64,000 nt of DNA. Origin: Nocardia albiluteola (GTDB taxonomy: Bacteria; Actinomycetota; Actinomycetes; Mycobacteriales; Mycobacteriaceae). The notes under the pieces are model-generated. The model was not told where the DNA came from. It made no database searches and saw only the letters and a program-made list of their open reading frames with translations. The position numbers were made by a program, and so were the translations under genes. The stretch covers positions 124,001-188,000 of the forward strand of contig NZ_JAHKNI010000014.1 of the NCBI RefSeq assembly GCF_018860155.1, written 5' to 3'. Shown piece after piece: positions 26,390 to 34,770 of the stretch; the stretch's first letter is position 1; each line of letters starts with the position of its first letter.

Positions 26390-26695
26390 GTGAGCTTCCC
26401 GCACCCGGTGCCGGCTGACTATCCCCGTGGGGTGACTCCTCTCCAACGTCGGGTTCTCGATTGCCTCGAAGCTGACAGCTACATGTTGTCGGTGTGGGAG
26501 ATCGCGCAGGAGGTGTTCGGTGCCGAGGATGCCCCGTCGGAGTCGGAGAAGAAGTCGGTCTACGGATGCTTGAAGCGTCTGGAGAAGCGCGGCCTGGTCC
26601 GCGGCCGGCAGTCGTGGCTTCGAGAGATCGGCGCGGCGACCGTATGGCGGTCGCTGACCGATCCGGGCCGGAAGGTGCTCGACCCGGGCGGATAG
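26390..26695 (+). CDS. Small winged-helix protein
   Basis: 101 residues from a GTG one base after the HNH gene's stop, so co-transcribed. It reads as a winged-helix DNA-binding fold: LQRRVLDCLEADSYMLSVWEIAQEVF, then KKSVYGCLKRLEKRGLVRGR and a short wing. It could be a repressor of its own operon or a partner of the nuclease. No second domain. Confidence 0.6.
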   Translation: MSFPHPVPADYPRGVTPLQRRVLDCLEADSYMLSVWEIAQEVFGAEDAPSESEKKSVYGCLKRLEKRGLVRGRQSWLREIGAATVWRSLTDPGRKVLDPGG

Positions 26696-26894
26696 TCGTT
26701 CCCATCAGGACGACTGGCGGGCACCTTATGAGCCAGGTCGAGTTCCGTAGCGGATTAACCTCTGCGAAGAAGTAGTCCGCCAGGTCGAACGGTGTATCAA
26801 CCACGCTCATGAGCTTCCTACCTGCTCTGGGCGCGAGTTACGCAACAAGGCTCTTCCCACTACTACCCTGAAGTGCTGAGGCTAGGATAGCCAG

Positions 26895-28274
26895 GTGAGA
26901 AAATCGGACGCGTCAGGCGACGCCGATATGATCGTCGTTCGCTTGCTCGAAGATGTGTTTTCGACTGGCAAGACGCCAGAAGCGACATACACTCCGAGAT
27001 TCGGAGAAGACCCCGAAGACGGTACGTTCGACGATCAGCTTAGGGGTAAGGCTCGTCGTCGCAATGGCGGTGTCATGCTCTCCGGCGTCAGCAAGTCGGG
27101 AAAGACCTCGCTTGTCGAGCGGGTTTTGCCAGAAGACCAGGCGTGTTGGCTTCAAGGCACCCGAATTAATTCAATTGATGATTTTTGGCTGACCTTAGCT
27201 CAGCAACTTTCAGTCAGCGACAAGAACACGAGCCAGATCTCAACCGAAGAGTCAGAATCGGAAGGCCTCAAATTCGAGGCGGGTTTTCGTTCAGTTATGA
27301 TGGCCTCAGCCGATTCTTCTGATGGATCTAAAACTGGTAGAGTGGATACATGGTCCTACTCTTCCGTTCCGGCACACTCAGTTGAACAGGCCTTGTCGGA
27401 ATCACATCGCCCCATTGTAGTTGACGATTTCCACCATATCTCTAGCGATGTTCGCGCCGCAATAGCTCGCGCAATAAAGCCGCTCCTCAGAAATACGTTC
27501 ATTGTCTTAGTGGCGATTCCGTCATACTCGTTCGACCCCGCGAAGACCGTGGTGGATATCGGAGGTCGAATGGTCCATTTCAAGATTCCGGAGTGGACTA
27601 TGCCCGAATTGATATCAATTGCACAGCGAGGATTCAGCGAGCTTAACCTTATTGACCGCGGGGATGTGTTTTCAGGCCGTCTCGCGCAGTGCAGTTTCGG
27701 CTCGCCCCATGTCATGCAAGAGCTTTGCTATGAAATGCTTTCGCAAGGCCTTAAAGTGCACGAGACAGTTGCGACACCACAGCAAGTGGAAGTTCCACAG
27801 AAATTCGATCGAATACTCCGAACTGCAGCGACCGCGTCCGAGCCTTTTGCATTTCACTCCGTGCTTTCTGGTAAGAACACAAAGGGTGTACCCAGAAATC
27901 CAGTTGTACTCAACAATGGCGACGAGACCGACATATACGGAATCGTCATGTTTGCGTTGGCCAAACTAATTCCGCCTTCTGTCTTAAAATTCACCGATAT
28001 ACGGAAGTCAGTTCACGATCTCACCAAGGAAGCTATCTCGAAGCAGCGGATCACGGCAGCCCTCAATGGCATGTCCTCTGAGGCCGATAAAAATAAGAGA
28101 GATGCTGATCCCATCTTTAGCTACCGCGAGGAAGTCGCTTACATAGAAGATCCGCTTTTCGCCTTCTATTTGAAGTACGGAGATTGGACAGAGGGCGCAA
28201 TACAGCGGAGAAGCAGACCGCGGCGCAGCCGACGTGGCGGCAGCGACCGGGACGATTCCCTCCGTAAGCGGTAA
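26895..28274 (+). CDS. STAND/MNS-clade-like P-loop ATPase, low-GC cargo gene
   Basis: 459 residues from a GTG. Walker A GVSKSGKTSL at ~64-73 and Walker B PIVVDDFHH at ~173-181. The C-terminal segment YREEVAYIEDPLFAFYLKYGDW resembles the winged-helix end of archaeal-type/MNS STAND ATPases (consensus 'Y.i.DPlf.fyl'). A basic tail follows (RRSRPRRSRRG). Its base composition is clearly lower in GC than the neighbours, with A/T-ending codons, which suggests recent acquisition. STAND ATPases are common sensors or switches in phage defence. The target is unknown. Confidence 0.7.
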   Translation: MRKSDASGDADMIVVRLLEDVFSTGKTPEATYTPRFGEDPEDGTFDDQLRGKARRRNGGVMLSGVSKSGKTSLVERVLPEDQACWLQGTRINSIDDFWLTLAQQLSVSDKNTSQISTEESESEGLKFEAGFRSVMMASADSSDGSKTGRVDTWSYSSVPAHSVEQALSESHRPIVVDDFHHISSDVRAAIARAIKPLLRNTFIVLVAIPSYSFDPAKTVVDIGGRMVHFKIPEWTMPELISIAQRGFSELNLIDRGDVFSGRLAQCSFGSPHVMQELCYEMLSQGLKVHETVATPQQVEVPQKFDRILRTAATASEPFAFHSVLSGKNTKGVPRNPVVLNNGDETDIYGIVMFALAKLIPPSVLKFTDIRKSVHDLTKEAISKQRITAALNGMSSEADKNKRDADPIFSYREEVAYIEDPLFAFYLKYGDWTEGAIQRRSRPRRSRRGGSDRDDSLRKR

Positions 28275-28648
28275 CGCCGCACACCCGCGCATTGCCGATT
28301 CGCAACCAGTACGGTCGAGTTCACGTGTCCACCAGCGTGTTCGACCGGTCGGAGGTGCGGGTTATTCGCCGCGAATCGGCGGCCACGCCTCCAGCAATCG
28401 GGAACCTGAACACATTGATCGCTGAAGAGTCACTAGTTCATTGCTGTTGAGTTGCTGATGGATTCGCGTTCGCGAGCACGCCGCTGAGTCGTGGTGCTTG
28501 AATGCCGCGGTAGACCAACACAACTGGCACCTGCGCGCTGCCCCCTCTCTGTGCAGGCCTGCTCCCGGCGAGGGCGGGGGTCCGGTGGGCAGAGCCCCCG
28601 CGCGCAGCCGTCAGGCTGCGGATTCCCGGCAGTGGAGCACGTGTGTGT

Positions 28649-28813
28649 CGTGGTGGGGTTCCTCTCCGCTTGGCCTGGGGCGTCTCGATCACGCGGGTAT
28701 CGGTTGTCAAGGGTGGCGTAGCCATCGGCGCAGCCGACGCCGCAGGCGCCCTTGATAGCCGGTGCCCGTGTGATAGCCCCAGATCAGGCCGAGCGGAGAG
28801 GAACCCCACCACG
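28649..28813. repeat. Long imperfect inverted repeat
   Basis: The arms 28649 to ~28718 and ~28742 to 28813 are complementary with a few mismatches and small bulges. The outer ~22 bp are nearly perfect (CGTGGTGGGGTTCCTCTCCG against its complement ending at 28813). RNA or single-stranded DNA from here could form a hairpin of roughly 70 bp. Possible origin element, MITE-like insertion or non-coding RNA. Confidence 0.65.
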
Positions 28814-29101
28814 ACAGGCCGAGCGGAACGCAGGCGCGAGCGCAGCTCGCGGAACCCCGCACCGGATCTCGCCGCGCAGTGCATCACCAGGCAGCTGCAC
28901 GAGCCAGCGCCCCACGGCACACGCGCTGCGTCACCCGACTATCACGCACAGCCGCGTGCAGTAGACCGCCACCACGGCAGACGACGCCACCACCGTCACC
29001 GTCTCCCAAAGCGACCCACTCGCAAACTTTCCGAGGCCCACCCAACGCAACCACTTCTTTTTCTCTCGACCACCACACCAACCCACCCCTACTTGATCTT
29101 T

Positions 29102-29206
29102 TGATTTCTGATTGCTCCCCACCCCCACCCAGTTCGACATCTTATTGAACACGCAGTGGGCGATAAGATGTCGAACTGGGTGGGGGTGGGGAGTGAGCAG
29201 AAATCA
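29102..29206. repeat. Near-perfect 44-bp inverted repeat with 17-nt loop
   Basis: Left arm 29102-29145 and right arm 29163-29206 are complementary with about three mismatches near the outer end. The inner ~30 bp, including ATAAGATGTCGAACTGGG, are perfect. The loop is 29146-29162. The size exceeds a normal terminator and suggests a cruciform or hairpin origin (oriT, or single-strand origin). Confidence 0.75.
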
Positions 29207-29253
29207 TGCCCGTAACCCCAGCTCAGACGCGGGTTGATGTGGTGAGCGAGAGC

Positions 29254-29289
29254 GCGAATAGGTAGCACACGCGTGTGCTACCTATTCGC
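29254..29289. repeat. Perfect 36-bp palindrome
   Basis: GCGAATAGGTAGCACACG (29254-29271) is followed directly by its complement to 29289, centred between 29271 and 29272, then TACTTTTTG on the plus strand. It could be a terminator for plus-strand transcription or a dimeric-protein binding site next to the large hairpin. Confidence 0.7.
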
Positions 29290-29402
29290 TACTTTTTGTC
29301 CGTGTTTTCGCGCCGTCCGACCATAGCAAGATCGACTGCTGACCGCCGATGCCGTGACACGAGCAGGGCCCTTCCTCGGCCGGATAGTGTGTGCTCGGCC
29401 AT

Positions 29403-29473
29403 CGGGTTGTTCAAGGGCACTCCTGCGTCGCGTCGCCTGCGGCGATGGCCTGCGGCCACCCTTGAGCAACCCG
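29403..29473. repeat. 15-bp inverted repeat enclosing a GC-rich inner stem
   Basis: CGGGTTGTTCAAGGG (29403-29417) pairs with 29459-29473 with one mismatch. The 41-nt interior has its own GC-rich self-complementarity (GCCTGCGGCGATGGCC). It lies ~150 bp after the end of the transfer operon and could be its terminator or part of an origin. Confidence 0.5.
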
Positions 29474-29622
29474 CCGTCCGGGCACGGAAAGCCTTCGGAG
29501 GAAGGGGCCGGGGGGACAGTCAGGGATCGACCGGCGCCGTTCCTCGAGGAGCCGAACGGCCGTGAACATGAAGAAGCCCCCGACCCGTTCGCGGGTCGAG
29601 GGCTTCGGTAGAGGCTGAAAGG

Positions 29623-30069
29623 CTATGTGGTGGGCGGGATGTAGGCGCCGAGGTCGTAGACACGGCCGTAGCCGCTCTCAGCGGGCCCGACGTACAGCAG
29701 GCCGTCGATCCGGCCGCCGAGGGCGACTCCGTTGGCGCGGGCGCGGCGCACCTTGGCGCTGATGGCGCGCATGATGTCGCGGTCCATCGTGATCGCGCGC
29801 AGGCCATCGTCCTGCTCGTCGTCGCGGGCGTCGGTCTCGACGATGAGCTGGGAATCGATGACCGGGTCACCGCCCTCGGCGACGGTGGGTTTGCGGTTGA
29901 CCCAGAACAGGGGCTGGCCCTGGCTGTTGTGGCGGTGACGCCGGATGACCGCGACGATCTCACCGGTCACGCCGTCGCCGGGCTGCACGTCCTTGCCGAA
30001 CGGGTTCCGGGCGCCGGCGCCCATCAGCTCGGCGTTGATCAGGTCCAGGTCGGTCATGGTGCTGGTCAT
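29623..30069 (-). CDS. Uncharacterised ICE protein, last gene of transfer operon
   Basis: 148 residues; the ATG at 30069 has GGAGGA 5 nt upstream. Beta-rich: GDGVTGEIVAVIRRHRHNSQGQ, WVNRKPT and DSQLIVETDA, then a helix (MRAISAKVRRARANGVALGG) and a final VYDLGAYIPP. The first half could be an OB-like nucleic-acid-binding fold, as in single-strand-binding proteins of such elements, but the similarity is weak. Separated by ~200 bp from the DUF2637 gene, so it may have its own promoter. Confidence 0.55.
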   Translation of the reverse strand: MTSTMTDLDLINAELMGAGARNPFGKDVQPGDGVTGEIVAVIRRHRHNSQGQPLFWVNRKPTVAEGGDPVIDSQLIVETDARDDEQDDGLRAITMDRDIMRAISAKVRRARANGVALGGRIDGLLYVGPAESGYGRVYDLGAYIPPTT

Positions 30070-30270
30070 GATGTCCTCCAAAGGGTTTCGAGGTGGTGAA
30101 GGGAAATAGGGGGCAGGCTCACTGCCTGCCCCGATAAGGGCCGTAGCCCGTGTGGCGGTAGAGGCTCGCGGGTCCAGGGTGGCCGGAACGGTCATCGCCG
30201 CCCGGCGACACTGTGTGCCCTGGACGCGGGAGGGACCGCCGCACACCCTCCCGCACCACCGGGCAATCGG

Positions 30271-31068
30271 TCAGCGAACCAAGCTCAGCACCTCCCCCTC
30301 GCCCTCGTCGGCGTCGTCGACGGTGCCGGCGGCGGCGATGATCTGCGCGACCCGGGTGTGTGACAGCCCGACCGCGGCACCGATCGCGCGCGTCGATTCA
30401 CCCGCCGCGCGGCGGCGAAGGATCTCCGCGTCACGGTCGGCCAGCGGGTCGCTGTCAACGGTCTCGGCGGTGACTGTCTGCCCGCTGTCCAGTCCCGTCA
30501 AGTCGCTGTCCAGCCCTGTCAAGCCGTTGTCCAGTCGTGTCGAGTCGGCGTAAACCGGTGTCAACTCGGGCTCTGGCTTGGGCTCCGCGGTGCGGGGAAC
30601 CTCGATCAGCGCGGTCAGGCCGTGCGTGGCGGCCAGGCCGAACAGCGGTGCGGCCCCGGCGACGCAGGCCGCGATCGTCGCGGGCAGCACTCGCTGCCCG
30701 GATTCCGCAGCGTGCAGGCCGTTTCCGACCACGCTGATCAGTTCTGCCGAGAACAGCTCAGCCCAGAAGAACCGGCCAGTTGCCTTCGGGATCTCGATCC
30801 CCTGGCGGGCGCGGCGCTGCAGCGACACCAGCGCGACAACGGACTGGACAATCGCGCCGTCCACGAAAATCGGGCCCGCCCACGCTAGACGCGGTGTAAT
30901 CCCGGCCATCGTCGACAGTCCGCTCAACGCCGCGAACGACCACGCGAACGCGCACCCGCCGATCACGATCGTCATCGCCAGCGCGGTCAACTCCGCGACA
31001 TCCAGACGCCCGCTTGACACCCGGTTGACAGGACTGGACACCGCATGGGCGGTGGTTGACGAGTTCAT
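30271..31068 (-). CDS. DUF2637/SpdB-like membrane protein with C-terminal HTH
   Basis: 265 residues. Four hydrophobic segments between ~25 and 150 (first ALAMTIVIGGCAFAWSFAAL) match DUF2637 proteins, which are common in conjugative elements of Streptomyces and Nocardia and linked to plasmid spreading. A Pro/Glu-rich linker with three 7-residue repeats (LxxxLTGLDS-like, ~170-195) leads to a helix-turn-helix (ILRRRAAGESTRAIGAAVGL, ~215-240). It overlaps the upstream gene by 4 bp (ATGA). Confidence 0.7.
   Translation of the reverse strand: MNSSTTAHAVSSPVNRVSSGRLDVAELTALAMTIVIGGCAFAWSFAALSGLSTMAGITPRLAWAGPIFVDGAIVQSVVALVSLQRRARQGIEIPKATGRFFWAELFSAELISVVGNGLHAAESGQRVLPATIAACVAGAAPLFGLAATHGLTALIEVPRTAEPKPEPELTPVYADSTRLDNGLTGLDSDLTGLDSGQTVTAETVDSDPLADRDAEILRRRAAGESTRAIGAAVGLSHTRVAQIIAAAGTVDDADEGEGEVLSLVR
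30486..30548 (+). repeat. Three tandem 21-bp repeats inside the DUF2637 gene
   Basis: Units at 30486-30506, 30507-30527 and 30528-30548 begin TGTCCAG and share TGTCCAGNCNNGTCNAG. A further inverted copy, TTGACAGGACTGGACA, lies at 31025-31040 near the gene's start. Iteron-like spacing. Confidence 0.65.
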
Positions 31069-31496
31069 CGGTCGTGCCCCTCTCGATCGGCTGATGCGGA
31101 CCACGGGCTCCACACCGGAGCGCGGACGAGGCGCTCCTGCTCGGCGTGCCCGGCGTGCCCGGCGAGTTCGTCCAGGGCGTTGTCCAGGTCGCAGGCCAAC
31201 TCCCGGTTAAGGTCTTCCAGCTGCGCAGCCTGATGCTCGGCCGCATCGCGGGCGGCAACGACTGCGGCCAGTTGCTCCTCCAATTCGGCGGTGCGCTGAT
31301 TCGCCGCGATCAACCGCTCCGCCAGATCGGCAGGGCTCAGCCCGTCCGGCGTCGACCGCACCGTCGCGGTCTGCACCGGCGCCGCGGTGCAGACCGCGCG
31401 CGCCACCGGCCGCGCCGACGGCGGGCGGGCGGTCACCGGGCCGGTGCCGGCTGCGGGCTTAGAGGGCATCGTCGTCTCGATCGCCGCCGCGCTCAC
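31065..31496 (-). CDS. Small coiled-coil ICE protein
   Basis: 143 residues from a GTG that overlaps the preceding stop (GTGA). An Ala/Pro/Thr-rich N-terminal ~50 residues is followed by a coiled coil (~60-115: LAERLIAANQRTAELEEQ ... ELACDLDNALDEL). No enzymatic motif. It sits between the 197-residue tail-motif protein and the DUF2637 gene with overlaps on both sides, so it is translated as part of the block. Function unknown. Confidence 0.6.
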   Translation of the reverse strand: MSAAAIETTMPSKPAAGTGPVTARPPSARPVARAVCTAAPVQTATVRSTPDGLSPADLAERLIAANQRTAELEEQLAAVVAARDAAEHQAAQLEDLNRELACDLDNALDELAGHAGHAEQERLVRAPVWSPWSASADREGHDR

Positions 31497-32086
31497 CGCT
31501 CGACTCCGTCCCGCTCGAAGTTCGCCGCGTGCGCGGCCAGAGCGTTACCGGGCAGGTAGTTCGCCAGCGGCGACGGCCCGTGGTCGCGGTCCTCGATGCG
31601 GGTCACATAGTGCGAGGTCAGCAACCCGTTCTCGGCGCGCTCGATGCCGTGCTCGGCGATGTATCGGGCCTGCAGTTCGCTGCGCAGCTGGATCGGTGTC
31701 GGCGCATCATCGCCGCCACCTTCGATATTCAGCCCGGCGGCGAATTCGGGATCCTCGCGCCAGCGCTGCGTCGCGGACTGCAGGTAGATCCACTCGTTCA
31801 TCCACTTCTCATCGCCGCTGATCCACGGATTCGCGTACTCGGCGTAATCGAGCGCATCGGCCGGGTCGTAGTCCTCCGGATCCCGCGAGACGAACGACTG
31901 GGCGTGCATGAAGTCCGCGCGCATCTTCTGCTCGGTCCAGGACTCGGTCTCGGATTCGGCGGTCAGCTCGCGTGCCGCCTTTTCAGGATCGAAGACCTCG
32001 AAGGCGCCGGCCGCGATGCTTCTGGGTAGCGCTGTCAGGACCTCATCGTCAGTCGGGATGGTCTCGCGGTGGGTAGTGTCGTTCAT
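31493..32086 (-). CDS. Uncharacterised ICE protein with shared C-terminal tail
   Basis: 197 residues; AAGGAG lies 7 nt before the ATG. Acidic, helical, no membrane segment; repeated Trp/Tyr motifs (YAEYANPWISGDEKWMNEW). The C-terminus reads ...PLANYLPGNALAAHAAN then FERDGVER, closely matching the ends of the 860-residue protein and of the 40055 gene. The tail looks like a docking or transfer signal rather than part of a fold. Function unknown. Confidence 0.6.
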   Translation of the reverse strand: MNDTTHRETIPTDDEVLTALPRSIAAGAFEVFDPEKAARELTAESETESWTEQKMRADFMHAQSFVSRDPEDYDPADALDYAEYANPWISGDEKWMNEWIYLQSATQRWREDPEFAAGLNIEGGGDDAPTPIQLRSELQARYIAEHGIERAENGLLTSHYVTRIEDRDHGPSPLANYLPGNALAAHAANFERDGVER

Positions 32087-32181
32087 TGGTTCGGCTCCTT
32101 CTCGATCGAATGTTGTGGTGGTGTCGGGCCTTCGGTGCATGCCGGGCGTTGGCCCGCCCGGCATGTCCGTGTCGTGGTCGT

Positions 32182-34764
32182 TCACCGCTCGATTCCGTCG
32201 CGCTCGTGCTCGCAGCGGGCGACTGCGTCGGCCAAGGCGTGGCCGGGCTGGTGATCCGCCAGAGCGGATCGACCCGCCGAGGCTTGCGCGGATGTCGCAG
32301 ACTGCGCGGCCTCTTCCCGGGCGGCACGCTCGGCCCGGTACTCCGTGGCCCCGCCGCCCAACCACCACTTCGCCATTTCTTCCCCAGCGCGAACATCGGG
32401 TCCGTTCGGGAACAGCTCCTGCGCTTTGTTCCTCATCAACGGCGAATTGAGATCTTGGGCCGCGGCAAACAGGTTGTGTTCGATCTCGGCGTGGGCGTCA
32501 AGGACGTTATCCCGGTCCGTGAGCCATCGATCCTGCTGCCCTTCGGGCACGTGTTGCTGGACCCATCCCGCGTACGCGGCCGGGTCCTGGCGCAACTTGT
32601 CCCGGAACTCGTCGCCGAACGTGTATGCGCCGCAGTCGGGGACCTCTCTGCCGAGGTACTGCGACAGCACGTTGCGACCGTCCGCCGGCGCTTGCGCGGC
32701 GGTCTTGGCCTGTTCGGCTTGGCGTTCGGGGCTGCCGTACCGTTCGGCGGCCGAGGTGCGGGCGACGAGTTTCTGCACCGCCGCGTCCCGCTCGCCGCGG
32801 AGCTGGTCACGCTCGGTTGTCAGCGCGGTCAGTTGCCGGGTCAGGCGGGCGTTCTGGTTGGTCAGCTTGCCGTTGTGCTCGATCGACAGATTCAGCCGGG
32901 CTTGCACCGAATCCACCTGCCCGCGCAGCCTGTCACGCTCCCCTGCGGCCTTGCCGTGCTCGATCACCAGATCGTTGTGCGCGGCCGCGGTACTGGCCTG
33001 CTGCTCGCGTGAGGACTGCTGGGTGCGGCCGAAACCGTCGCGGATTTCGCTGGCCCACAGGCTGGTGTCGCGGGCGACTTCGGATTGGTTGCCTTCGGCG
33101 ACGTAGAACGGCACCGGATCGTCGGCCTGGCGGGCCCGCACGGTGAAGGTGGTGCCGGCCGGGGCCGCGCTCACCTCCTGCTGCACGACCAGCGCCGCGG
33201 CGGCCTCGTCAGGGTGGTAGGTCAGGTACTGCGACGAGGCGCCCTCGGGTGTTGTCGCCGAGATCGTCACGACCGTGCGGGAATTGGCTTCGGCGTGCAC
33301 CTCCTCCCGCGCCGCACGCTGCTCCCCCAGCACCTCCGCGGCGCCCTTCGTGGCCTCGCGGGCAGTGAAGTAGTCGCCAGGGGTTGTGCGGCCCTCAGCG
33401 ACCGCGGTGCGCAACTGCGCCTGCGCATGCCGGATCCGCTGCAGCGCGTTGTATTGCGCCCGGGGCAACCGCTCAAACACCGTGTGCGGCTCTGATTCAC
33501 GCCGCGCCACGCCACGCTCACCGTTCCAGTCCTCGGGTTCGGGCCCGAATTTCTCGGCCTCCAACACCTCAAGCCGCTGACGCAGCGCGTCGTTCTCGGC
33601 GACCAGATCCAACGGATCCCGACCGCTCGTCTGCTCGGCCTGCTGTGCAGCAGTGACAGGATCGGTGCGCACCACCGCCGTACCGGCGGTCTGCTCGCGG
33701 GCAGGCTGCGGGGAGTTCGTGAACCCGTTGCGGGCCGCGGTGTGCCACAACTCCACATCCCGTCCGACGCTGACCTGGTTGCCTTCGGCGGCGTAGAACG
33801 CCTTCGCGTGTCCGGCCTCGCGGGCCTTGACCGTCAAGGTCGTGCCGGTGCGCCAGTCGGTCTCGTTCACCGCATCATGGGTCCATGCCGCGGCCTGGGC
33901 CTCGTCCGGGAAATACGCGTGCCAGCTCCAATCCCGCTGCAGCATCGTGCCCGACTGGTGGGCGTCGAGCGTCACCTGCACCCGGGAATTCGCCTCCGCG
34001 TTATCGAGTTCCCACCGGACCTGCTCCGGGGTAAGGCCCGCCGCGCGCGCACGATCGGTCGCGATACGCCGTCCCGACCGCACGTTCCGGGACTCGCCGT
34101 ACTCGCGGGCCACGGCCTGCACGTGCCGCAGATCCTGCACCGCGACCGCCTGCTGGATCGCCTGCCGCGGATCGACCTGACGGAACGCGGCCTCACCGGC
34201 GGCCCGCACGTCGGGAGCGGGCAGCGCTGTCTCGATCGCGGCACGACGCCCGCTCACCCACCGCTGCGAGCGGAGCGCGGCCTCCCGCTGCTCCACCGCG
34301 ACCCGTCCGACCGTCTGCTGGGACAGTTCGGGCCGGTAGAACGGCCGATCGGTCTGACCGGTATCGAATCGGTCCATCGCCTGCACGATCTGCCCGCGCT
34401 GCTGCAGCGACAGCACCGCGCCCGGCAGACTCGACTCGATGCCGAACCGCATTGCCTCCAGCCGCGCATTCCCGGCGCTCGGGTCCAGGCCCGGTGTCCG
34501 GGCCATGCGCCGGCGCTCCGCGATCGTTTCGCGGCGGTAGTCCTCGACCCGCTTGGTGAACCACGCCTGAGTCACGCGCTGCTCACCGACCTGTGTGCGT
34601 ATCTGCTCGGCCAGCTCACGCCGCTCAGCACCGGTCAACCGCGGCACCCCAGCATGACGGCCCTGTTCACGACGGCGGTGGATGTAGCTGCGCGCGACAT
34701 TCATCGCCTGCCGGAACACCCCACCGACCTCGCGGGCAATTTGATCGATTTCGTTGTCGGACAT
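32182..34764 (-). CDS. Large coiled-coil ICE protein with duplicated domain and shared C-terminal tail
   Basis: 860 residues. N-terminal ~240 residues are basic and helical. Two related beta-containing modules follow: one around 255-345 (WHAYFPDEAQAAAW, GTTLTVKAREAG, FYAAEGNQVSVGRD) and one around 480-570 (YLTYHPDEAAAA, GTTFTVRARQA, FYVAEGNQSEVARD). A coiled coil (~590-670) and a helical C-terminus end in the tail HALADAV...HERDGIER. No relaxase motif seen. It may be a DNA-processing scaffold or a transferred protein. Confidence 0.65.
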   Translation of the reverse strand: MSDNEIDQIAREVGGVFRQAMNVARSYIHRRREQGRHAGVPRLTGAERRELAEQIRTQVGEQRVTQAWFTKRVEDYRRETIAERRRMARTPGLDPSAGNARLEAMRFGIESSLPGAVLSLQQRGQIVQAMDRFDTGQTDRPFYRPELSQQTVGRVAVEQREAALRSQRWVSGRRAAIETALPAPDVRAAGEAAFRQVDPRQAIQQAVAVQDLRHVQAVAREYGESRNVRSGRRIATDRARAAGLTPEQVRWELDNAEANSRVQVTLDAHQSGTMLQRDWSWHAYFPDEAQAAAWTHDAVNETDWRTGTTLTVKAREAGHAKAFYAAEGNQVSVGRDVELWHTAARNGFTNSPQPAREQTAGTAVVRTDPVTAAQQAEQTSGRDPLDLVAENDALRQRLEVLEAEKFGPEPEDWNGERGVARRESEPHTVFERLPRAQYNALQRIRHAQAQLRTAVAEGRTTPGDYFTAREATKGAAEVLGEQRAAREEVHAEANSRTVVTISATTPEGASSQYLTYHPDEAAAALVVQQEVSAAPAGTTFTVRARQADDPVPFYVAEGNQSEVARDTSLWASEIRDGFGRTQQSSREQQASTAAAHNDLVIEHGKAAGERDRLRGQVDSVQARLNLSIEHNGKLTNQNARLTRQLTALTTERDQLRGERDAAVQKLVARTSAAERYGSPERQAEQAKTAAQAPADGRNVLSQYLGREVPDCGAYTFGDEFRDKLRQDPAAYAGWVQQHVPEGQQDRWLTDRDNVLDAHAEIEHNLFAAAQDLNSPLMRNKAQELFPNGPDVRAGEEMAKWWLGGGATEYRAERAAREEAAQSATSAQASAGRSALADHQPGHALADAVARCEHERDGIER

Positions 34765-34770
34765 GATGTT

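Larger units (their letters stand above)
28275..29622. other. Gene-free, repeat-rich stretch of the integrative element
   Basis: About 1.35 kb between the ATPase gene and the end of the minus-strand transfer operon, with no supported gene. It contains a ~165-bp imperfect inverted repeat (28649-28813), a 44-bp-stem hairpin (29102-29206), a 36-bp palindrome (29254-29289) and a 15-bp inverted repeat (29403-29473). This is the best candidate region for an origin of transfer or replication, or for a structured RNA. Confidence 0.6.

Noticed and set aside
28643..29104. 153-codon frame in the repeat-rich stretch
   Set aside because: It runs through both inverted-repeat arms, is Arg/His/Pro-rich, and has no ribosome site or recognisable family.
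28649..29206. Retron-type RNA or CRISPR array
   Set aside because: There is no reverse transcriptase or cas gene nearby, and the repeats are inverted pairs, not regularly spaced direct repeats.
32182..34764. Relaxase assignment for the 860-residue protein
   Set aside because: I looked for a three-His motif with a catalytic Tyr and found none; the protein reads as helical and duplicated beta modules.
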